Below are positions 16,893 through 25,177 of a stretch of DNA of 64,000 bases, piece by piece (position 1 is the first letter of the stretch; each line of letters begins with the position of its first letter). The notes beneath the pieces are model-generated. The model was given only the letters and a program-made list of their open reading frames with translations, did no database searches and had not been told where the DNA came from. The DNA comes from Chryseobacterium lactis. GTDB taxonomy: Bacteria; Bacteroidota; Bacteroidia; Flavobacteriales; Weeksellaceae. The position numbers and the translations under genes were made by a program. Location: the NCBI RefSeq assembly GCF_003815875.1, contig NZ_CP033924.1:4340001-4404000 (forward strand), written 5' to 3'.

Positions 16893-18296
16893 TTAAATAT
16901 GGATAGGTCTTTTTCCTGTTGCATCCAATGCAGCTTCTTTAATAGCTTCTGCATATGTTGGGTGAGCATGAGAACTTCTTGCGATATCTTCTGCACTTGC
17001 ACGGAATTCCATAGCAATTACGCCTTCTGCAATAAGGTCAGCGGCTCTTGCACCAATGATATGCATTCCTAATACCTCATCTGTTTTTTCGTCTGCAATA
17101 ATTTTAACAAGACCATCAACATCACCACTTGCACGACTTCTTCCTAATGCTCTCATTGGGAAAGATCCTACTTTGTAAGCAACACCTTCTTCTTTCAATT
17201 GCTCTTCAGTTTTACCTACTCCGGCAACTTCAGGCCAAGTGTACACAACACCTGGGATCAGGTTATAGTTGATGTGAGGTTTCTGACCTGCTAATATTTC
17301 AGCAACTAAAGTTCCTTCTTCACTCGCTTTATGAGCAAGCATTGCTCCTTTAATTACATCTCCGATTGCATAGATATTGGCAACATTGGTCTGTAAATGA
17401 TCGTTTACTTTCACTCTACCTCTTTCGTCAAGTTCTACACCTGCTTTTTCAAGACCAAGACCTTCTGTATATGGTTTTCTTCCTACAGAAACCAAACAGT
17501 AATCTCCTTCTACAACTACTTCTTCTCCTTTTTTATCTTTAGCAGTAACTTTCACAGTGTCTCCGTTTCTTTCAACAGCAGAAACAGCAGTAGAAAGCAT
17601 AAACTTCATTCCTTGTTTTTTAAGAACTTTAGTCAATTCCTTGCTTAAAGCCCCATCCATTCCAGGAATAATTTTATCCATAAACTCAACTACAGTTACC
17701 TGAGATCCTAATCTTAAGTATACAGATCCTAATTCAAGACCGATTACTCCACCTCCGATAACTACTAAATGTTTAGGAATTTCCTTAAGATTTAAAGCTT
17801 CAGTAGAGGTAATTACCCTTTCCTTATCCAGAGAAATGAAAGGTAAAGAAGATGGTTTAGAACCAGTTGCAATAATGGTATATTTTGATTCAATTGTTTC
17901 AGAAGAACCGTCTTTCTTTGTGATTTTGATCTGAGTAGCAGATTCAAAACTTCCTACTCCTTCAAAAACAGTAATTTTGTTTTTGTCCATCAGGAAATTG
18001 ATTCCCTTAGTCGTTTGATCAACAACTTCGTTCTTACGCTCGATTATTCTTGCAATATCTGCCTGCGGCTCATTGATAATAATTCCGTGGCTTGCAAAAT
18101 TGTGTTTTGCATTCTCGAAATGCTCAGAGCTATCAAGAAGTGCTTTTGACGGAATACATCCAACGTTAAGACAAGTTCCGCCTAAAGTTGAATATTTTTC
18201 AATAATTGCTGTTTTGAAACCTAATTGTGCTGCACGGATTGCAGCTACATAACCACCGGGACCAGAACCTATTACGGTAACATCGAATTGACTCAT
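16893..18296 (-). CDS. lpdA: Dihydrolipoyl dehydrogenase (E3)
   Basis: This 467-aa FAD flavoenzyme re-oxidises dihydrolipoyl groups with NAD+ in pyruvate and 2-oxoglutarate dehydrogenase complexes and possibly the glycine cleavage system. It shows the FAD-binding GSGPGGYVAA near the start, the redox-active disulfide in GGTCLNVGCIPSKALL, the NAD-binding GGGVIGLELGSVYLRLG, the second FAD motif (IYAIGDV) and the C-terminal His-Glu dyad in SHAHPTYAEAI. Length is typical. No E1 or E2 genes are nearby, so it probably serves more than one complex. Its promoter is one of the best matches to consensus in the window. Confidence 0.97.
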   Translation of the reverse strand: MSQFDVTVIGSGPGGYVAAIRAAQLGFKTAIIEKYSTLGGTCLNVGCIPSKALLDSSEHFENAKHNFASHGIIINEPQADIARIIERKNEVVDQTTKGINFLMDKNKITVFEGVGSFESATQIKITKKDGSSETIESKYTIIATGSKPSSLPFISLDKERVITSTEALNLKEIPKHLVVIGGGVIGLELGSVYLRLGSQVTVVEFMDKIIPGMDGALSKELTKVLKKQGMKFMLSTAVSAVERNGDTVKVTAKDKKGEEVVVEGDYCLVSVGRKPYTEGLGLEKAGVELDERGRVKVNDHLQTNVANIYAIGDVIKGAMLAHKASEEGTLVAEILAGQKPHINYNLIPGVVYTWPEVAGVGKTEEQLKEEGVAYKVGSFPMRALGRSRASGDVDGLVKIIADEKTDEVLGMHIIGARAADLIAEGVIAMEFRASAEDIARSSHAHPTYAEAIKEAALDATGKRPIHI

Positions 18297-18339
18297 GTTA
18301 TTTTATGAATTTGTTTATTACTATCTATCTTAATTCTCA

Positions 18340-18370
18340 CAAATTTACATATAAATTACCAAGCACCAAA
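18340..18370 (-). promoter_or_regulatory. Consensus promoter of lpdA
   Basis: -33 TTTG (18367-18370) and -7 TAAATTTG (18340-18347), separated by exactly 19 bp on the minus strand, match the Bacteroidota sigma-A pattern. The ATG is 43 bases downstream of the -7 box. Confidence 0.75.
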
Positions 18371-18423
18371 GTGAGTTTTATCAATTTTGAGTTCGAAAAA
18401 TTTTAAATACCTTAACGCGGTTA

Positions 18424-18771
18424 TTAGTCTACTATTACTTTGCCTTGTCCTATTGTTCCCGAACTGTCAAAAAATGAACCTCCATACACATACCATTCAA
18501 GGTTTTCAAGATATTCCACTGCATTTTCCGGAGTAATCTGTGAGCGATCTTTTTTAGAAACAATTCCTTTGTACCATCTTCCTGATTTTGAATAATGCTC
18601 ATATTCAACAAAATAATGAATCCATATTCTCTGGCATAACTTACACTGTTGAATACTTACTTCGCCGTATCTTCCGTTGGTATGATCTATCCCTAATTCC
18701 GAACTTCTGTATTCAGTATAATTGTGGTCAGGTTTTTCACAAGCACATCCTATTTTAGGAATCATTTTCAT
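18424..18771 (-). CDS. Small cysteine-containing protein of unknown function
   Basis: A 115-aa soluble protein that I do not recognise. It contains an N-terminal CACEKPDHNY segment and a CKLC pair (SIQQCKLCQRIWIHYFVEYE), which together could bind zinc, plus many aromatic residues. A -7 box TATTTTTG lies at 18791-18798, 19 bases before the ATG at 18771. It is probably monocistronic. No functional inference is possible from the neighbours (lpdA downstream, glycosyltransferase upstream). Confidence 0.7.
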   Translation of the reverse strand: MKMIPKIGCACEKPDHNYTEYRSSELGIDHTNGRYGEVSIQQCKLCQRIWIHYFVEYEHYSKSGRWYKGIVSKKDRSQITPENAVEYLENLEWYVYGGSFFDSSGTIGQGKVIVD

Positions 18772-18900
18772 TCTATTTTTATTTGAAACGCAAAAATACT
18801 AAAAACCCAGTAACCAGAACTTACGATTGGCAGTGCAGATAAAGTAAAAAGTCTTTTTGTTTAAGGAAGAATTCGAGAATAGGGGTTATTTATTCAAAAA

Positions 18901-19074
18901 CTAAATATTTTCTTCGTGTCCTTCTTTCAAATACATTGTCGTAAAAACCGGTGGCTTTTCTTTTGGGGCATTATCAAAACGAAGAGTACTAACGTTTTTA
19001 GTTTTATAGAAAGCATCTCCTTCCCTTTTCCTATATCTGAAAAACAGACTCTCCGGGTTGTCACAAGCCTTTAT
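18901..19074 (-). pseudogene. Possible 57-codon gene or remnant lacking an ATG
   Basis: Between the glycosyltransferase and the 115-aa gene lie about 311 bp without an annotated gene. In one minus-strand frame they read a protein-like 57-codon stretch (KACDNPESLFFRYRKREGDA at its start, FDNAPKEKPPVFTTMYLKEG near its end) ending in TAG at 18901-18903. The only candidate start is ATA at 19072-19074; the upstream in-frame stop is at 19087-19089. It may be a gene whose ATG mutated to ATA, a remnant, or a chance frame. There is no proof that it is translated. Confidence 0.35.
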
Positions 19075-19082
19075 GTTATTGA

Positions 19083-20165
19083 TTATTTATTCATCAGATC
19101 CAATAATACTTTCTCGTATTCATTCAAAATAATATTTTTAGAAAATCTCGATTTAATAGAATTTTTTATTGCATCCCGATTATAATTTTTTTGTAAAATC
19201 ATCATGATTCTTTTAGCAAAATCTTCATAATTTTCAATATTTGAAACTTCTCCATTCACTGTATTCTGGATGATTTCATTAATTCCACCGGGGCAATTGT
19301 TGGCTAAAGAATAGGTACCACAGGCTCCGGCTTCCAGAAGTACATTCGGAAACCCTTCGTATCTTGAAGAAAGGATAAATAAATCTGCATATTTTAAAAA
19401 TTGATAGGGATTATCTTGTCTGCCGTGAAAAACAACATTTTTCAGATCCAGAAAGTCTTTCATTTGATAAAGGACTTCTTTGTCTTTTCCATCACCTAAA
19501 ATATGCAATAAAATATTTTCATTTTTAAGTCTGGAAAAAACTTTCAGAAGATTATCAAATCCCTTTCTGGCAGACAGGTTGCCGATAGCCACTACATTTT
19601 TGTAGTTGTATTTAAAACTCTCCGGCTTTAGGACATTGGCCATTTTTTCGTCAATAAAATCAAAGTCAACCGGATTATTAATCTTAACAATTCTTTTCTT
19701 CTTAATATTAAAATTATCCACCAGATCCTTCATCATATCATCACTTTGGGCAATAATTTTCTGGTAGTTATTGTAAAAATTATAAAAGAATTTGATTTCT
19801 TTTCTGGTAACATGCTCAGTTACTACATTGGTTTCTCTTGCAATGAATTTTGTTCTCGGAAAAAGTTTAATAAATAATGCTAAATAAGCATTTACTTCTC
19901 CAAATCCCGAGAATACGATATCAGGTTTTCTCCTGTAAATCTCACCCAATATAGGTCTTAACGAATGTCTGATTCTCTCTGTATTGATATCGATAACTTC
20001 AACATCTTTCTTGAGGAAATTAAGATATCCACCACGTTTACGCAACAACAAAATCTTAGGTTCAAATCGATCCCTCGACAGGTGATTGGCAATCGTAGTG
20101 ACAATTCTTTCTGCACCGCCTGTCTCCAGATCCGGCAGAATAAATATGACAGAGATTTTTTTCAT
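19083..20165 (-). CDS. GT4-type glycosyltransferase
   Basis: A 360-aa GT-B fold enzyme that transfers a sugar from a nucleotide donor, probably in cell-surface glycan synthesis at the cytosolic face. The N-terminal domain has the retaining-GT4 opening (FILPDLETGGAERIVTTIAN), and the C-terminal donor-binding domain has AIGNLSARKGFDNLLKVFSR, HILGDGKDKEVL and the E-x7-E motif in SSRYEGFPNVLLEAGACG. It stands alone rather than in a polysaccharide cluster, so donor and acceptor are unknown. The 3' neighbour on this strand is the ATG-less frame at 18901. Confidence 0.92.
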   Translation of the reverse strand: MKKISVIFILPDLETGGAERIVTTIANHLSRDRFEPKILLLRKRGGYLNFLKKDVEVIDINTERIRHSLRPILGEIYRRKPDIVFSGFGEVNAYLALFIKLFPRTKFIARETNVVTEHVTRKEIKFFYNFYNNYQKIIAQSDDMMKDLVDNFNIKKKRIVKINNPVDFDFIDEKMANVLKPESFKYNYKNVVAIGNLSARKGFDNLLKVFSRLKNENILLHILGDGKDKEVLYQMKDFLDLKNVVFHGRQDNPYQFLKYADLFILSSRYEGFPNVLLEAGACGTYSLANNCPGGINEIIQNTVNGEVSNIENYEDFAKRIMMILQKNYNRDAIKNSIKSRFSKNIILNEYEKVLLDLMNK

Positions 20166-20235
20166 CAGTTAAAGTTACTAAAAAGTTTCATTATCTTTCA
20201 AATATTGGAATGCTGAAGATTTTCTATGACTAAAA

Positions 20236-20263
20236 AGTCATTGCGAGCAAAGCGAAGCAATCT
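20236..20263. repeat. Solo interspersed-repeat-like sequence
   Basis: AGTCATTGCGAGCAAAGCGA followed by AGCAATCTC contains ATTGC/GCAAT arms and a GC-rich centre unlike its AT-rich surroundings. Very similar CATTGCGAGC...GCAATC repeats are known in several bacterial genomes. It lies between recQ and the glycosyltransferase gene. Only one copy is in this window. Confidence 0.45.
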
Positions 20264-20278
20264 CATTCATTACAATAA

Positions 20279-20304
20279 AAAAACTCTTCAGCTGAAGAGT
20301 TTTT
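20279..20304 (-). terminator. Terminator of recQ (perfect palindrome)
   Basis: AAAAACTCTTCAG (20279-20291) is the exact complement of CTGAAGAGTTTTT (20292-20304). A-rich and T-rich ends make it usable on both strands. It lies 24 bases beyond the recQ stop. Confidence 0.8.
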
Positions 20305-20327
20305 ATGATTTTTCTATATTCCATTCC

Positions 20328-22532
20328 TTAGTTGGCAACGTCGCTGATAAATTTAATTCTCAGCATTCTTACTTCTTCATCAGACAATTCATCTCCGAAC
20401 TCATCAAGCAAAACTTTCATACTGTCGCTTTCAGACTCGTTCATGAATTCCATAAAGCCGTCTACGATATCTTCATCAAAATTGTCTTCAATATAATAAT
20501 CGATATTCAACTTTGTTCCCTGATACACAATCCTTTCCATTTCTTTCAGAAGTTCATCCATAGAAAGGTTTTTGGCTCTGGCGATATCTTCAAGATCAAT
20601 TTTTTTATCAGTACTCTGAATAATGAAAACTTTATGGCTGGATTTATTAGCCACCTGCTTCAATACCATATCCTGAGTACGTTCTATATTATTATCTTCA
20701 ACATATGTTTTAATGTAATCGGCGAACTCTTTACCATATTTTTTGGCTTTTCCTTCTCCTACCCCATAAATTTTAGCAATCTCATCTACGGTAACCGGGT
20801 ACTGAACTGTCATATCCTCCAAACTCGGATCCATAAATACCGTATAAGGTGGAATACCGTGTTTTTTGGCTACTTTTTTTCTCAGTTCTTTTAAGAGGTT
20901 AAACAGATTCTGATCCATGCCTCCGCTGGCCAGCTGCTGTACCTGATCGCTTTCTGCTTTCGCCTGGTTAAGGTCAAACTCTCTATCTTCAGCAATTTGA
21001 AATACTTCCTTTGATTTGCCACTCAGTACAATTCTGCCTTTTTCTTCAATCTTTAAAACCCCGTAGGTTTCAATATCTTTTTGTAAAAAATTCTGAACAG
21101 TAGCCTGTCTCAAAATTGTTTTCCAGTAATTATCTTTTTCTTCTTTTCCAAAGCCAAAATGACGATTCTGCTCCAATTTATAGGATTTTGTTACCGCAGT
21201 TTCCTTTCCTACGATTACAGAAATAATATCTTTGGCTTTAAATTTTTCACCTGTATCATTGATCAGTTCCAGGACCCTTTCGAGGTCGGCAGTTGCATCC
21301 TTTAGTTTTGGAGGATTTGAAGAGTTATCACACATGCTTGCTCCATCTCCGGTTACCGGATCGAAACTTTCTCCAAAATAGTATAGAATGTATTGTCTTC
21401 TGCTCATTGAGGTCTCCGCATAACCTACCACCTCATTCAAAAGTTGCAACCCGATTTCCCGCTCAGAAACAGGCTTTTGAGCCAGAAACTTTTCAAGCTT
21501 TTCAATATCCTTTGGATCATAGAATGCGAGACAATGACCTTCACCACCATCTCTTCCTGCTCTTCCGGTTTCCTGGTAATAGCTTTCAAGGGATTTCGGG
21601 AAGTCGTAATGGATAACAAAACGAACATCCGGTTTATCAATTCCCATCCCGAAAGCAATGGTTGCCACAATGACATCCACTTCTTCCATCAGAAACTTGT
21701 CCTGATTCGCTACCCTTACCTTTTGATCAAGACCTGCATGATAAGGAAGCGCATTGATTCCGTTTACCTGCAATAGCTGGGCAAATTCTTCAACTTTTCT
21801 ACGGCTCAGGCAATATATAATTCCTGATTTTCCCTTATGTTGATTGATAAATCTAACGATCTCTTTATCTACATTAATTTTAGGACATACTTCATAATAT
21901 AGATTAGGACGGTTGAAACTTTCTTTAAATACCAATGCATTCGTCATTCCCAATGTTTTCTGGATATCATCCTGGACTTTAGGAGTTGCGGTTGCCGTTA
22001 AAGCAATCACCGGCACACTGGCGATCCTGTCAATGATTTGTTTCAGATTCCTGTATTCAGGTCTGAAATCGTGCCCCCATTCTGAAATACAGTGGGCTTC
22101 GTCAATGGCAAAGAAAGAAATTTTAACGTCTTTCAAAAAGTCCAGATAATCATCTTTAATCAATGATTCAGGAGCTACATACAACAATTTGGTTTTTCCA
22201 CTTCTAATATCGTCAAAAACCTGTTTTGTCTGTGTCTTGTTTAATGATGAATTCAATACATGTGCTACCCCATCTTCTGATGATAGGCCATTCACTGCAT
22301 CAACCTGATTCTTCATTAACGCTATTAATGGCGAAACGACTATCGCGGTACCTTCCGAAATAAGTGCCGGAAGTTGATAACATAATGATTTACCACCACC
22401 TGTAGGCATCAAAACAAATATATCTTTCCCATTCAGGAGATTGTCTATGATTTGTTCTTGCTGACCTTTAAATGTAGAAAACCCAAAATACTTTTTCAAT
22501 TCGCCTGATAAATTGGCTTTTTTTGCGCTCAT
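20328..22532 (-). CDS. recQ: ATP-dependent DNA helicase RecQ
   Basis: A 734-aa 3'-5' superfamily-2 helicase for recombination and replication-fork repair. It has Walker A (LMPTGGGKSLCYQLPA, residues 42-57), a DEAH box (FAIDEAHCISEWGHDF), motif VI (YYQETGRAGRDGGEGHCLAF), then the zinc-binding RQC domain with winged helix and a C-terminal HRDC-like region (LRKKVAKKHGIPPYTVF; VDEIAKIYGVGEGKAKKYG). An acidic tail follows HRDC, as in many Bacteroidota RecQ proteins, which run about 730 aa compared with about 610 in E. coli. It is divergent from kdsD. Confidence 0.96.
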   Translation of the reverse strand: MSAKKANLSGELKKYFGFSTFKGQQEQIIDNLLNGKDIFVLMPTGGGKSLCYQLPALISEGTAIVVSPLIALMKNQVDAVNGLSSEDGVAHVLNSSLNKTQTKQVFDDIRSGKTKLLYVAPESLIKDDYLDFLKDVKISFFAIDEAHCISEWGHDFRPEYRNLKQIIDRIASVPVIALTATATPKVQDDIQKTLGMTNALVFKESFNRPNLYYEVCPKINVDKEIVRFINQHKGKSGIIYCLSRRKVEEFAQLLQVNGINALPYHAGLDQKVRVANQDKFLMEEVDVIVATIAFGMGIDKPDVRFVIHYDFPKSLESYYQETGRAGRDGGEGHCLAFYDPKDIEKLEKFLAQKPVSEREIGLQLLNEVVGYAETSMSRRQYILYYFGESFDPVTGDGASMCDNSSNPPKLKDATADLERVLELINDTGEKFKAKDIISVIVGKETAVTKSYKLEQNRHFGFGKEEKDNYWKTILRQATVQNFLQKDIETYGVLKIEEKGRIVLSGKSKEVFQIAEDREFDLNQAKAESDQVQQLASGGMDQNLFNLLKELRKKVAKKHGIPPYTVFMDPSLEDMTVQYPVTVDEIAKIYGVGEGKAKKYGKEFADYIKTYVEDNNIERTQDMVLKQVANKSSHKVFIIQSTDKKIDLEDIARAKNLSMDELLKEMERIVYQGTKLNIDYYIEDNFDEDIVDGFMEFMNESESDSMKVLLDEFGDELSDEEVRMLRIKFISDVAN

Positions 22533-22564
22533 CTAATTTTCTATTGCTAAATTTGCATCTAACC

Positions 22565-22572
22565 CAAAGTTA
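22565..22572 (-). promoter_or_regulatory. -7 promoter box for recQ
   Basis: TAACTTTG on the minus strand matches TAnnTTTG and lies 32 bases upstream of the recQ ATG. A plus-strand TAAATTTG at 22548-22555 could serve the divergent isomerase gene, but it is 134 bases away from that start. Confidence 0.5.
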
Positions 22573-22689
22573 TAAAAATTCTGCTTAAAATAAAAGCGAA
22601 CGAATTTATAAAAAATAAAACTTATATTAAATTTTCTTTTTAAAATATAACGTTTTTTAAGAACTTTTTTGTATACCTATCAAAGTAAA

Positions 22690-23649
22690 ATGGAGAGAAC
22701 CAACATTATATCAATTGCTAAAAGTACTTTAGAAATTGAAATTTCAGAGCTTGAAAAATTAAAAAACAGAATTGATGACCAATTTGCCCGGGCAGTAGAG
22801 ATCATTCATTCAGCAAATGGGAAGCTTATTGTGGTAGGAATTGGAAAATCTGCCCATGTTGGTAATAAAATTGTTGCCACTTTGAATTCTACCGGTACTC
22901 CTTCACAATTTCTTCATGCTTCTGAAGCTATTCACGGAGATTTGGGAGTTATTCAGAAGCAAGATGTCGTTTTATGTATCTCCAATTCAGGAAATTCTCC
23001 TGAAATTGCAAATCTGGTTCCTTATTTAAGAGATTATTCATCCGCTTTAATCGGAATGACAGGAAATAAAAGCAGTAAACTTGCCGAGTTTTCTGAAGTT
23101 ATATTAGATACTCACGTAGATGTAGAGGCTTGTCCTAACAAACTGGCCCCTACCAGCTCCACCACTATTCAAATGGCTCTTGGTGATGCCCTGGCAGTGG
23201 CTTTAATGGAACTCAATGATTTTAAAGCAAATGATTTTGCCAAATTTCATCCCGGGGGAAGTTTAGGTAAAAATCTGACTTCGAAGGTAGAACAGTTTCT
23301 TTCTTCACAGAAACCTCAGGTAACAGAGGATGCTTCGATAAGAGACGTGATTATCTCGATCAGTGCCTCAAGCCATGGAATTACAGTAGTTGCCCGTGAG
23401 GAGGAGATTATCGGAGTCATTACAGACGGAGATTTAAGAAGAATGCTGATGAAAGGAGAAGACATCAGTAAAGTATCGGCTAAAGATATTATGTCTTTAC
23501 ATCCAAGAACTATTGAAAAAGAAGCGTTGGCTAAAGAAGCCATGAAAATTTTGAAAGAAAATAATATCGGACAGCTTGTGGTAACTGAAAATGGAAAATA
23601 CTTCGGAATCATTGATCTGCATAAGTTGCTTGATGAAGGAATAAATTAA
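22690..23649 (+). CDS. kdsD: KpsF/GutQ-family arabinose-5-phosphate isomerase
   Basis: A 319-aa isomerase that converts ribulose 5-phosphate to arabinose 5-phosphate, the precursor of the Kdo sugar of lipopolysaccharide. The SIS domain (about 35-170) contains VVGIGKSAHVGNKIVATLNS and LCISNSGNSPEIANLVPYLR; two CBS domains follow (about 205-319: VTEDASIRDVIISISASSHG; DIMSLHPRTIEKEALAKEAM). I start at the ATG at 22690 (MERTNIIS) rather than the TTG at 22669. It is divergent from recQ, and the Crp/Fnr gene begins 10 bp after its stop, so the two may be cotranscribed. Confidence 0.92.
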   Translation: MERTNIISIAKSTLEIEISELEKLKNRIDDQFARAVEIIHSANGKLIVVGIGKSAHVGNKIVATLNSTGTPSQFLHASEAIHGDLGVIQKQDVVLCISNSGNSPEIANLVPYLRDYSSALIGMTGNKSSKLAEFSEVILDTHVDVEACPNKLAPTSSTTIQMALGDALAVALMELNDFKANDFAKFHPGGSLGKNLTSKVEQFLSSQKPQVTEDASIRDVIISISASSHGITVVAREEEIIGVITDGDLRRMLMKGEDISKVSAKDIMSLHPRTIEKEALAKEAMKILKENNIGQLVVTENGKYFGIIDLHKLLDEGIN

Positions 23650-23659
23650 CCACGTTGGT

Positions 23660-24223
23660 ATGAATCACTTTCTGAAAGAACATATCAGTGAAATCATCCA
23701 TCTGACTGATGATGAATTTGAAACAATACAATCACTTTTCGTAAAAAGGAAATTCAGGAAAAGACAGTTTCTTATACAGGAAAATCAGCCAGTAAAAGAA
23801 ATATATCTGATAGAAAAGGGATTTATTAAAAGTAGTTTCATTGACAGCACAGGAAAAGAACATATTCTTCAGTTTGCAGCACCCAATTGGTGGATCTCAG
23901 ATTTTGCGGCTTTCTTTAAACAGGATTTGTCGTCAGTAGCTGTAGATTGTATTGAAGATTCTGAAGTGTACGCTATATCTTATGAAAATCTAAATCATCT
24001 TTGTTCAAAAATTCCAAAGACAGAACATTTTTTCAGAATAAAATCCAATTTCGGATATGTAGCGTTGCAACAAAGAATTCTTTCATTAATGAGCAAAACC
24101 GCTAAAGAACGATATGAAGATTTTATAAAACAATATCCGGGCTTTATAGATCATATCCCCAAACAGCTTATAGCAAGCTATCTTGGGGTTTCAAGAGAAA
24201 CGTTAAGCAGACTATATTCTTAG
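23660..24223 (+). CDS. Crp/Fnr-family transcriptional regulator
   Basis: A 187-aa regulator with an N-terminal cyclic-nucleotide-binding-like beta roll (about 20-110: RKRQFLIQENQPVKEIYLIE; ILQFAAPNWWISDFAAFFKQ) and a short C-terminal helix-turn-helix (IPKQLIASYLGVSRETLSRL). It lacks Fnr cluster cysteines, and I cannot see a definite cAMP pocket, so its signal is unknown. It starts 10 bp after kdsD. A perfect TGTGA-N6-TCACA dyad follows the stop codon at once, upstream of a DJ-1-type gene, which suggests control of that gene. Confidence 0.9.
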   Translation: MNHFLKEHISEIIHLTDDEFETIQSLFVKRKFRKRQFLIQENQPVKEIYLIEKGFIKSSFIDSTGKEHILQFAAPNWWISDFAAFFKQDLSSVAVDCIEDSEVYAISYENLNHLCSKIPKTEHFFRIKSNFGYVALQQRILSLMSKTAKERYEDFIKQYPGFIDHIPKQLIASYLGVSRETLSRLYS

Positions 24224-24250
24224 ATGTGACCTGGGTCACATCTTTTTTTT
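24222..24250 (+). promoter_or_regulatory. Perfect dyad matching the Crp consensus, also a terminator-like hairpin
   Basis: AGATGTGACC (24222-24231) and GGTCACATCT (24234-24243) are perfect complements separated by TG and followed by eight T. The core TGTGACCTGGGTCACA equals the classic Crp site pattern TGTGA-N6-TCACA. It starts within the stop codon of the Crp/Fnr gene. It could be the terminator of that gene, an operator for the next gene, or both. Confidence 0.65.
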
Positions 24251-24318
24251 GACCTATATCCTTATATCAACTGCCGGAAATTTCCAACCTTTGTATTATA
24301 AATTTTAAAACAAAAGCA

Positions 24319-25005
24319 ATGAAAAAGAAAGCATTAATTGTAGTGACAAGTGTAGAAAAATACCCAAATATGGATCGTGCAACCGGGCTATGGCTGGGTG
24401 AAGCCGTTCATTTTTATGAAAAGCTGCATGAAAAAGGGTACGAAATTGATTTCGTGAGCCCAAAAGGAGGTTATACACCACTTGATCCTATTTCTTTACA
24501 GATGTTTGTACAGCCAGTAGACTGGAAATATTATGCAGATAAAACATTCAGGGAAAAGCTGGGAAACGCTTTAACACCTGAAGATATTAATCCGGAAGAA
24601 TACAACGTTATTTACTATTCCGGTGGACATGGGGTGGTATGGGATTTTCCGGATAATGAAAAACTACAGGAAATTGCCCGTACAATTTATGAAAATGGAG
24701 GAATTATTTCTTCCGTATGCCATGGAGCTGTAGGACTTTTCAATATTAAACTTTCTGACGGAGAATTATTAATTAAAGGAAAAACAGTTACCGGATTTTC
24801 AAATTCGGAAGAAATTGCAGCAGAGCTTGCCGATCACATGCCATATCTTACTGAAGATGTTTTGAAAAGTAAGGGTGCTCATTATGTAAAGGCTGATCAG
24901 GATTTTGTCCCTTTTGCCATTGCAGACGGAAAACTGATCACCGGTCAGAATCCTCAGTCTGGAGGGCAGGTCGCAGAAAAAGTACTGGAAATCCTGGAAA
25001 AGTAA
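24319..25005 (+). CDS. DJ-1/PfpI-superfamily protein (Hsp31-like)
   Basis: A 228-aa class-I glutamine-amidotransferase-like protein. The nucleophile elbow Cys-His is in IISSVCHGAVGLFN, and the nearby acidic residue is the Glu of GLWLGEAVHFYEK. Long inserts (FVSPKGGYTPLDPISLQMF; PEEYNVIYYSGGHGVVWDFP) place it nearer the Hsp31/glyoxalase-III branch than PfpI proteases. Such proteins detoxify methylglyoxal or act as stress chaperones, but which activity applies is not readable here. It lies downstream of the Crp/Fnr gene and its dyad, and a strong terminator follows it. Confidence 0.88.
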   Translation: MKKKALIVVTSVEKYPNMDRATGLWLGEAVHFYEKLHEKGYEIDFVSPKGGYTPLDPISLQMFVQPVDWKYYADKTFREKLGNALTPEDINPEEYNVIYYSGGHGVVWDFPDNEKLQEIARTIYENGGIISSVCHGAVGLFNIKLSDGELLIKGKTVTGFSNSEEIAAELADHMPYLTEDVLKSKGAHYVKADQDFVPFAIADGKLITGQNPQSGGQVAEKVLEILEK

Positions 25006-25035
25006 TTGAAGACCGATAGTACTAAAAATCATATA

Positions 25036-25070
25036 CAGCCAAACAAGATTCTTGATTGGCTGTTTTTTTT
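25036..25070 (+). terminator. Terminator of the DJ-1-type gene
   Basis: CAGCCAA (25036-25042) pairs with TTGGCTG (25056-25062), with CAAG/CTTG pairing inside, then eight T. It begins 30 bases after the stop. Confidence 0.85.
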
Positions 25071-25177
25071 AAACACTATAAAATCCCGACAGGCCAAATC
25101 TTGAAAAATCATCAGCAATAAATTCTAAATACTGATTATTATTTCATAATTTCGCAGACTTAAACTGCTAACCTACG

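Noticed and set aside
20226..20894. 222-codon plus-strand frame across the recQ terminator
   Set aside because: It overlaps the terminator and the RecQ C-terminus in antisense and is Phe/Ile-rich; no protein features.
24319..25005. Calling the DJ-1-type protein a PfpI protease
   Set aside because: Its long inserts and N-terminal region fit the Hsp31-like branch better, and sequence alone does not show protease activity.
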